Assembly: GCF_017551775.1 (NCBI RefSeq)
Contig: NZ_JAFZKX010000067.1
Coordinates: 1 to 64,000, forward strand
Length of the DNA stretch: 64,000 bases
Direction of reading: 5' to 3'
Origin: Fibrobacter sp.
Lineage (GTDB): Bacteria > Fibrobacterota > Fibrobacteria > Fibrobacterales > Fibrobacteraceae
This document shows positions 34,820 to 44,900 of this stretch, piece after piece (the first letter of the stretch is position 1; every line of letters begins with the position of its first letter). The position numbers and the translations under genes are program-made. The notes under the pieces are model-generated. The model had not been told where the DNA came from and did not search any database. It saw only the letters and a program-made list of their open reading frames with translations.

Positions 34820-34831
34820 TAATTGAAGTCA

Positions 34832-34857
34832 AATCCAATCCTTTGATTGGATTTTTT
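34832..34857 (+). terminator. terminator after the truncated gene
   Basis: AATCCAATC-CTTT-GATTGGATT followed by TTTT. A second hairpin, ACTTTGT-AATA-ACAAAGT, lies at 34874-34891. The remaining sequence to 35070 is AT-rich and includes the promoter region of paralogue B. Confidence 0.8.
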
Positions 34858-35070
34858 ACAATATTTTTAGAGGACTTTGTAATAACAAAGTAAGTTTTGC
34901 GCTGGTTGTAAATCAAATCAAAGGCAGTCTATCGTCAATTTAAGAACGGCTATCATGAGTTTACAAAAACATTCTTGATGTTGCGTTGCGGTTTATGTAA
35001 ATTTGTATTGGTAAATTGCATGAAAAATCATCCCTTTGGGCGATGTGTGAATGCGTTAGGAGGATTCCTT

Positions 35071-35952
35071 ATGAGAAACGGAATGAACAAGTTGTTGGCC
35101 GTGATGGCTGTGCTTGCTTGCGCATGCATGTGGGGGTGTACGGATGTGGATTTTAAATGGAGTGATGGTCGGGGGACTCCGTTAATCGCCGGTTTCATAG
35201 ACGATTCGTTAGTTGTTGCGTACGATTGCAGAGAGTGGCTTGAAACTACGGAAACCTGGTCCATCGGGGACGGGTATAGCGAAAAATCGTCATGTGGCCA
35301 TGATCGATTGCTTGTCTACAATTACCGCGTGCAGGAAGATGGTCCGCGTTGGAGTGATTCCCTTACGAATAAAAGCGGCGGCTACCGATGGTACCAACTG
35401 ACGGATTCCATTTTTTGGCGTTGGGAGGGGAATAACATTCTTTTATGGAAGCTTGGCGGGACTGCTCATGAGATGAAAATTTCAAGAAAGAATGAAGGAT
35501 GTTCGCAATCTTCTAAAATAGAACGAATGCATCAATGGCTAGATGGGACATTTATTGCACTGGGAGGAAATCTTTCTGCGGGTAACGACAGTTGTCAATA
35601 TGCGGTGCTGGATACGGTGGCGGGTACGCTGACCTATATGCGGCTGGATGAGGATTTGGAATGGATTAAGAAGTGTGATGACGTGAGAGCGTGGGGTGAG
35701 GATGTGTATTGCTTGAAATTTGATAAAGAGGAGAGAACGTCCTCGTTGTTTATAAATGATAGCTTGGGACACGTTTTGGAAAATAATTATTTCTGGACTG
35801 CGGGGGCTGTTTTGCAATTTCAGGGGCATATTCTCTTATTGGAACGAGATGTTTGTCAGTTAGAGAATGGAGAAATTAAGTGCTTTGCATCAGCTTCGTC
35901 TAATGGAATTTCTTTTAAGAATAAAGATGAAAATGTGTACATCACATATTAG
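35071..35952 (+). CDS. hypothetical lipoprotein, paralogue B
   Basis: 293 residues from the ATG at 35071, with the same AGGAGG leader as paralogue A. Signal peptide MRNGMNKLLAVMAVLACACMWGC. It shares with A the segments NYRVQEDGPRW, HQWLDGTFI/KPWLDGTFI and EWIKKCDDVRAWGEDVYCL; the C-terminal 60 residues differ. No family was recognised. It lies 21 nt before the giant gene, so the two are probably co-transcribed and may form one surface assembly. In the upstream copy the same order (lipoprotein, then giant-gene start) is seen, which strengthens the link. Confidence 0.7.
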   Translation: MRNGMNKLLAVMAVLACACMWGCTDVDFKWSDGRGTPLIAGFIDDSLVVAYDCREWLETTETWSIGDGYSEKSSCGHDRLLVYNYRVQEDGPRWSDSLTNKSGGYRWYQLTDSIFWRWEGNNILLWKLGGTAHEMKISRKNEGCSQSSKIERMHQWLDGTFIALGGNLSAGNDSCQYAVLDTVAGTLTYMRLDEDLEWIKKCDDVRAWGEDVYCLKFDKEERTSSLFINDSLGHVLENNYFWTAGAVLQFQGHILLLERDVCQLENGEIKCFASASSNGISFKNKDENVYITY

Positions 35953-35973
35953 CGTTTTGAAAAAGGTTGAATA

Positions 35974-38900
35974 ATGAAGCGATTGGTTGTATTTCTTTTT
36001 TTGATGGCTTTCCCTTCTATATCTTGGTCCATCCCCAAGCCGATGGAATCCATCGAAAACTACAATGTGCTTTTGGTGCATGGCGCATATGGATCTGATA
36101 AAGGCATTTCTGAGAATACGGACTATGTCTCTGCTTATGAGGATACGACTTTTTTGGGTAACGCTACGCTTGGGGATTACACATCGAATAATCGAATCAC
36201 GAAGTGGATTGCTGAAAAAATATTTGAAGAAGATGTGAGTGAAAAGAATTACGAGAATGCTCGTAATTCCTATGTGTACAACTGGCGCTCATTCACAAAT
36301 CCGGCGAATACTTCGCTGAATAACGCTCATGAAATGGGGGACCGAACATGGAATGTCCTAACAAATGGCTCCTCTAAATTCGGAAAGCGAAGATCTCTGT
36401 TTGAAGAAGCGCAAGAAGTGAAAGCCCGGTTTGTTATAGATCCAAATGATACTTCAAAGGACTTATATGGCCAAGAAGCTCTTGATTCTATACGCAATCA
36501 TTCCGATTTTTATCGTCAACTACCTTCCCGCTATATTCTTATCGGCCACTCAATGGGTGGCGTTGTATCCCGCGAGTATGTGCAAGGTAACTTCTACAAT
36601 GGTGATGTAGACAAGATTATAACGCTTGATAGCCCCCATGAAGGAACAGGGGCGATGAATATGACAGTAAAAATGAATGCAACGAGTGACATTTGGGGAC
36701 ATTTTGGAGACAACCTCAAATCCACTGTACTTTCCGTTGTTCCGCGGATGCTTGTGTTGGGGAATCTCGGCGATATTGGTTTTGCCATCTCTTCCATTTC
36801 CTCGAATTTTCTGAAGAAAGAAATTGGAGATCTTCTTGCGACAGCGTTTGCCCCTGAGTGTTATGTTGAAAGTGATTCTCTAGTCCACTATGTGGATCCG
36901 AAACAGACCGGTTTTGGGACCATAGACTCCTTGAATCATTTGCATTATGAAGCGGATTCCATGCCCATGATCAGAATTTTATCCGGACGACATGGAATGA
37001 CCTTTTCGGATCCAGGCGATCTTGATGAAGGTTTTGTTGGCGGAATACGCACTTTTATTCCTGATTACGCAGCAATGCCATATTTGAACTATAATGCCCA
37101 ACTGGAAGGATCGGGCGATATGTCTGCAAGGTATGTCAATGCTTTGACTTCGTTTATGATGGGCTATGCGGGTATTCCTGTGCAAAAAAATGGTAGTAGC
37201 ATAGTTCCCGATTCTTCTAGCAATGGTTCTGGAGTTAATGTTCTGAATGATCCTATGGTTGATGTTGAGCGGGCGTATTTCAATGCGGCTCCGCGTGCCT
37301 CAGGCACTCTAGGTGATGTTGCTGTAATTATTGAATCCATAACTAATCAAGTGAGAGATTTGGACCTTACATTGGGTTATATATGCCCTCCGTGTGCAAG
37401 CGCCACAAAAGTTGCACTCGGCTTTGCTGGCGCAGAACAGGCAGCACCATCCATAATCCCTGCTGCCATAGCAGGATTTTTTGATTTGAAGGAGTCTCAT
37501 CAAATACCATTGTATCGAATTAATTTGGATACAATGAAGGCCGATGCCAATACGTATTCCCTGCAAACAGGCGCATCAACTTACACCCCATACCTTATGG
37601 AAGATTTCCTTTACGAGCGCCCGTTCGTAAACCTTGCGTTGAACGATATCCGTACATTGAATATGCTTTCCCCATTGAGTCCGGATTCTATCGAAAAGTC
37701 GCCTTTGAACCGCAATTGCTATTATATTGGTTCGAAATCCGGTAAGACATGTGCCATCGGCTTGTTCAGTCGTAAAGACACCTTGAATTCTTTCCAGCAG
37801 GAACAGAACCTTTCCGCCTTGACTCCGCTCCTTTTCAAGTCGGAATCGGATTGGTCCAAGATGGGCGTAAAGGTTGACCGTTGGGAAATGGTGGATGGTT
37901 TGCATCCCGATGGGTCGTTGAACAAGAAAGGGGTCCCTATCCGCCATGTGGAACGTTACGTGGTTCCCGACAATATCGTGGCGCAAGACTTCATTGAACA
38001 GTATTCGTTCGTCATCGACGACTTGATGCCGCACCGCATGCGTAAAATCTATATGAACTTCAATTTCCAACAGGAACTCGCTTGGGAATGCGATATAGAA
38101 AAGGATCCTGCTGATAATACTGCCTGTAAGGTATATAAGAGAAAAGTCGGGACGCCATGGCCGGCAGAGCCGCAGATGACTGTTCGGCACCCTGTGTTAA
38201 AAAATGGACGGTTTGATTTTAATGCGAAGGATTATTTTAACGAAAGATTCGGTGATAACCTTTCCGCTATACAGAAGGGAAACCAGAATACAATCATCAT
38301 ATCTCTCATAAACAAGATTGGACTTTCGAATACGCAGCGATTCAGCTATCTGTTCGGGACGGCCAGGGATCCATTTCAGCCTAGCTGGCCATTACAGGAT
38401 ATTGTAGTGAACAAGATAGAAGGGTTTGGTGGAACCGCGAGCTATCAAGGTCTTGGCATTGTGGGTGCGAAGGATTCTATTTTCCGTTGCTTGGATAAAG
38501 ATTGCCGCTCGACGAATTCCGTTACCTCGAGGAGTGCGATGACCATGTCGGTTACGCAGGCGGATAATCATTTTGCTTCGGGCCAGGTTGTGAACAATCC
38601 GGCGGAGGGCCAGTTCTTTTGGGCCTTCAATGCGATAGTCGATAACAAGGGTTCGCTCGATAGCAACGATGTGAGCCTGGTATCCTTTGTTGTGGATACG
38701 ACAGCCCCGAAGTTCTCATTGTGGACGGACAATCACAGCGTCAACCCGGATAGTTCCGTATTTTTAGCCCGTGTAAATGTAAATGACGATGGTTCTGCAA
38801 CTTCAGGGAAAAAGGATGCCGCCGACATTCGTGCCATGCGCTGGATACTGGAACGGAAGAACGGCAGTGTATTTAACAAGGTTGCGGACCTGCCTTATCT

Positions 38901-41900
38901 TTACGATGTCGCATCGAAAAATTTCGCCATAGGCTGGGATGGTGTTGACAAGAAATCGTTGACTGACGGCGTTTACCGTGTGAAGGCGACAGCGATAGAT
39001 TACGCCCTGCCGAACATGGATGCCTATGACGCGGTGAACGCCCTTTCCGAAAAGATTATTGGTAAGACCGTAAGCGGAACGGATTGGGACAATGTCATCC
39101 TCCACCATAAGCTGAATGTGGCCCGTGATTCTGTGGAATTTCTCGTGGATAGGACTGCGCCGTCTCTGCGAGGGATTGATCTGGGGGTAGTGCCGGTAGA
39201 ACTGGGAAAAAATCCCAAATATGCATTCCTGCCGAAACCTGCACGTCAGGGGAACCAGTACGTGTATGTTTCTAAGGACAGTCTCTTGAACATATCGTAT
39301 ACTGTCTATGAAAAGCAGGAAGACCATAGAGCAACGCCTGTATTCATCAACTGGAGCCTCACGCATATGCCCGACAGCAATGCGGTTGAACATGCCGGAG
39401 ATTCAATATGGATTACTAATGATACGATTTCGGGAATGTGGGGTGAAAAAGCGGAGCTTTTGCTGAAGGATGGAGAATATCGTATATCCGCCGTCGTTCG
39501 CGATCAGGCCAAGAATGTGTCGACTCCGACGACGGTGCCGAAGAGATTACGTATTGACCGCACTGCACCGCAGGTTGAAAATGTCATAAGCACGCTTCCT
39601 GTGTATGATTATGCGTCTAACAAGCCGTTCAAAGCTTCCGTCACGGTGTCTGAAGGCGGAGATGTTGCCGTCAATCGCACCGGGATGAGGTGCAGCTACA
39701 GGGTTATCGGCGGGGGATCCGATAATACCTGGCGCGAGATTTCCGATTCCGATTTGCATTCAGGAACGCATGCGTTCAATGTGGACGTGAATTTGATAGG
39801 GAGAAATGACGGAAAACGCTATCTCGAAACTGCTTGCGTTGACATGGTAGGGAATGTCGGCGTGGCGACAAGTTTGTTCCATGCTGGCAAACGGCATCCG
39901 AATATCGTCTTCCCGACAGAATCGGATTATTTGCAAATGCCGGTTATTCCGATTGTGGGCATTGCCCCGCCTGATTTTGGCGATGCAGAAAATACCGCTG
40001 TTTATCGCCTGAGGTATAGGGAAGAAAATTCTAGGGATTGGAAAACGGACAAAATCATGACTGTCGCTTCTAACCGTTCGAAGGACAAAGCGAACATATC
40101 GAAGATTGCACAGAGCAATGAGGGGGTGTTGGGGTATTTCTACCGCGACTCCATCTACGACAAGCGATATGTTATAGAGTTGGGAGTCAAGCCTTGTGAA
40201 TATTGTAGCTGGCGTACGGATTCTGTTCGCGTGACTTTGGGTAAAATCGTAGCAGACAGTATAAGGCCCGCTGTTGCGTTCAAGATATCGAAAACGTCCA
40301 TGGTTATCGGGAGGGATTCTGTAGATATGTCGCTCCGTGTGACAGGGAATGCTTCGGGGACGTACATGTTGCGTGTTTATGCAGAAGACGAGAGTGGTGC
40401 CGGTATTTTTGATAAGTCGGTTGAGCGTGCGTGGGCGAATCCGTATTATGGCGAGCCATACGATGTGACTGCCGGTTTGACTTATGATGCGACAAAGCCC
40501 CCTGTGGGAGTGTGGTTTTATCAGGTTGATAGCCTGTATCACTTGAGGTGGTCTGGCTTGCCGGATACTTCTGATTTGCGCGTTTTGTTCCTTGGCTCCA
40601 CTTTTGGTGAAACGTGCTTGGCGTTGAGAGGGGAAAATATTATGAATCTCAACAAGGGGTGCCGCGTTGAACCGCTAAATAATCATTCCTTTGATGTTGC
40701 CTCGGAATATTTGAACGATTATCCGCTGCTGGTTTTGCCGACGTATACTGATAGTGTCATGATTCTTTCGGGAGAATCGGGGCATGTCGTAATGGAATCT
40801 AAAGGCTCGTTCAGGGTTGTCGGAAAAAATGTTGGCATGGTGGGTTCGCATAATATTCCGGTGTATTTTGGATCTAGCGAAATGGCTGGCCTGCCTATTT
40901 CGGGACAAAGCGTCGGTGCAGATGATGTGAATGTGCTGAAGAATGGATGGAATATACATCCGAACAAATTCAGTTTGTCGTTTACCTGGGATGGATCCAT
41001 GGATTCGAAGTCTTTCCCGGCTGAAGGAACGATGAAAGTTTACGCCGAAGTGACCAGCCTTGATGGAGGAAATGCTTTTGCAGACGTGAAAATGCAGGAA
41101 ATCGCCCTGAGTCCGGATACCTTGAGGATAGCTTTGGACAGCTTGCTTCCAAAATTCTCGTTGAGGGATCAAATTGGTTCGGTGATAACGCTGCGAGCTG
41201 TAAGTATACCCTATGGCATTCTTTATAGGGATGCACTTGTGACCATTAAAATTAAAAATTCTTCGGGCATATATGTTAGGACTTTGCTGAAGGATGAATT
41301 TGTCAAGGCGCACCCGGATGAACAGGCTCATTCGGTAATTTGGAATGGAAAGAATGACGAAGGCAATCCCGTTGACGTCGGCACTTATACAGTCGAAATT
41401 TCTGCACGTCCGGCTGCAAATGCTAATGACACCACAGAAATAAAGCAGGCCTTTGCTATGTTGCCGGTGACCGCTGGTAGAACACTAATCGACATGACTC
41501 CAGGAGATCGGTCACATACGGATTCTGTAAGTATCTATGTTTCTGAAGCGGTAACTGATTCGAGTTCAGGGAGAGTGATCAACAGGTACGAACCTATTGC
41601 CGACTTCATTGTGGATGCAGAATTGAGGGGTAAGTATCTCCCTGAGAACGCTCGCACGGCGGAACTCGTTACGGAGTTCACCGGAACGCAGCACCCGCTG
41701 CGTTTTTTACCGGAACGTTTTAGCTTAGACATCAAGAGGCAAAGGGAACATTTGAAATTGGTTGCCGTTTATTGGGTGGATCGATGGATTCAATCATGTT
41801 CAGATATTTCCTGTGATACGACAGGTTCTAAAAAAAATGAACCGCTTGTTGACGTCCAGGAATTCAATTTCAATGCGCACCACTTGCAGGATACTATAAA

Positions 41901-44900
41901 TGTTAATTATGATGCGCCGGACACATACGGCTATTTGGGAATAAAGGATTTGCAATTGTATGGTGAACAAACAGGATTCCACATGTTTGTTATTTCTTGG
42001 AAGGATTATGCGCAGTGGAGGGAAAATAACGTTTGGGAAAGTAATCCTGAGTTTTTCCTGAAAATGAAGGAGGATTTAGGTGAAAATATCTTATGGGATA
42101 TCTCTAATGCGGGTGTAGATGAAGTTGTTATCCCAGCTCCCAGCATGGGTGGGTACATACCGTTGTTCCCGCAAGATCTGAAGTCTTGCGGACCGGATGG
42201 TAACCCCTTTATAGTGGAACTTGTCGGAAATTCTGAGAGCAATTTTTATGACAACAAAGGAAAAATAAAACCGGATAAATGTGAAAACGAGCGCTACAGG
42301 ACACTGAATTTCAACATTGTTCTATCGATTCCTTCTGTTTACTGGAATGCAGACATCGATTGTGATAACCTTGTGAACCGAACTGTCCACTTTGGTTCGG
42401 ATAATGAGTTGCTTTATGATGAGTCTAGTGGATATTTCCATACGCTTGCGGCAAAGAAAGCGAATTCAAGTAGGGCGGTAAATTTATTTGATGGGTCGCA
42501 TTGGCTACGTGAATCGGCTTATGGTTTTTTGACTCCGTTCGAGGTGCAGCATTTGCCGTTCTTTAGTGTTAATGATTTTAATGAGGAAAATCTATTCCGC
42601 TTCCCAGATGAGTATAACGGTTATGCCCAAAAATCTCGATTTACATTGAAATTTGGAATGGATCAGAACGATGCTCTATATAGAAGTCGGCACTTTGTTG
42701 CACACGTGTTCGCTCCGCTGGCGGGGTATCCGCTAAGCCTAACGAATAATGGAGACAGCTTGGTGACTGAGTACATGGATGCTGGTGAGATAGATTTTTA
42801 TGTCAGCATGAACAAGACTTATGGTGCCGTACTTGCTGAAAATGCCGATAAACCTGATACGGTCGTATATCCTGCAAAGGGTGTAAAACCGGCGAATAAG
42901 GAAGAAGGTAAATATTACCTGCTTGGTTCAAAAATACATCATTACTATAATGACTATAGCGATAGTGCCTGGTTTAGGTTGTTTACCTTGGGCGGGAATT
43001 CGGCAAGCTATTTCAAGAATCTTTCCAATTCAGGCGCATCTTCTGAAAATTTCTACAAAATACCTAATTCGCCAAATGATCCGGATTCGTTGAATTTGTT
43101 GATTCCTGATATGTCAAAGATGACGACAGACAATACTCTTATCAGGCGCTTGTCTCAGGATGTGTTTTTTGATCCAGATTCCTATGACGAGAGTACGAAT
43201 AAATTTAGTGTCAATGTGGCACTGCCGGCTCCGATAAGCGGTGGTATTGAAGTGAAGGATACGACATACCTTAGGGTCGATGGTCTCCCGACTGTACAGA
43301 GCAGTTTTGCCAATGATACGCTCTATATAGATGCGGTTGATTGGGCACAGAATGTGCGCTACCGCCGTTCCCTGGATTCTACGTTCCAGTTGCCGGAACG
43401 ATCCAGTGCCGTAGAACTGCCGTTGAGCCATCTGTACCGATATCAAAGCGATGTGACGAGTAGGACGTTCTCCGATAGCAGCCTGTATTTTGGCGAAGCG
43501 ACCTCGAAGGAATGGACGCGAAACAGGTGGATTAAGGATGTCGATGTCATAGCATCGAGATTGACGCATCTGGATGATTCGGAACATTCCCATCTAAATG
43601 CTGTCAGGAATGCAGGTACATCGTCGAGCCTGAATATTCAGTACAGAAATGAAATCAACGAAAATCGGCCTTTGGAGTTAGTTGAGTTGCGGGCGAATTT
43701 GGTTCGTGGCAAATATCGTCTGCAGTATTTGAAAGATTCGGTGTACTATACGATTGTTGATACGGTCATTGAAACAAATGGCAATTACAGGCTTGCCTGG
43801 TTCAATGTGAATAGATTGCAGGGAAATACCCAGTTCCTTTTGACATGGGCCAATGATACGACCGAAGAAAAATATAGTTGCAGCCATTATAACTTGGTTG
43901 TAGGAAAACTTGTCAAGAAAAATACGCAGGGCACAGTTTCTTCTTTGTTTGGGGAACTTTCTGTTTCGTTCCCTGAAGGCGCCCTTAATACAAACGATGA
44001 TTTTACGGTTCGGACAACTGGTGCTGACAAATATGATTTCAGTGTTTTCAATGGTATGCCTATAACAGGGCCCATCATGGAAGTGCTTCCGTCAATGACG
44101 TTCCATAATAATGCCTTGCCGCGTATACAAATAAAAATATCCAAGTCCGAAATGGTTAATATGAAGGTCACGCCGAGTACATTGAAACTTTACAAGGTTG
44201 ACTTTGCCAAAAAGATGTTTGTCCCATTGGACAAGGTCCTGTACGGCTATCTAGATAAAGACGGGCATGCAGCGGTTGCCAATGGGTTCGATACGGCGAA
44301 ATGCGAAACTTGGAATGATTCTACATGTTATCCGGGTAATGATGATTTGTGGGAATATATCTTGATTTCTGGCGTGACAAAGACATTCTCGATTTTTGCC
44401 GCGATTGATTCAAGATTGGTTGAAAGTTCTGGTTTTGATCTGGAAATTCTGCCTGTTGTTGCGACTACGCCGGAACGCGATATCCGAATAAATGGTTTGG
44501 CTAATTTTGACCTGTATGTCGATAATGATTCCCTGTGGAGTGACAGTAACGATATAACTCCGGTAAAGCTTTTGCCGTATACTTTAAACGCTGACGGGAT
44601 TGTGCATGTGCAGTTGCCAAGACGCGGGACAGGGATAGATACGAACTATGTATTTGTCATTGCTAGGAACGATACCGCTCAATTGCCTTTAGCTCCTGCC
44701 GTTGCCCGCGCATTGACTGTCCCTACTGAATTTGCGTGTTCTGTTCCGTCTGATTCCGTATGGCTTGGCCTTGATAACGGCTACATGGCGTATGGAGCGA
44801 CTTGTAACCAGCCTGGCAATGGAACGCTCTCGTTGTACTTGAATAATAAACTTGTGACGGAAATACGTTCTGAAATTCCGGATACCATTATTTACGATGG

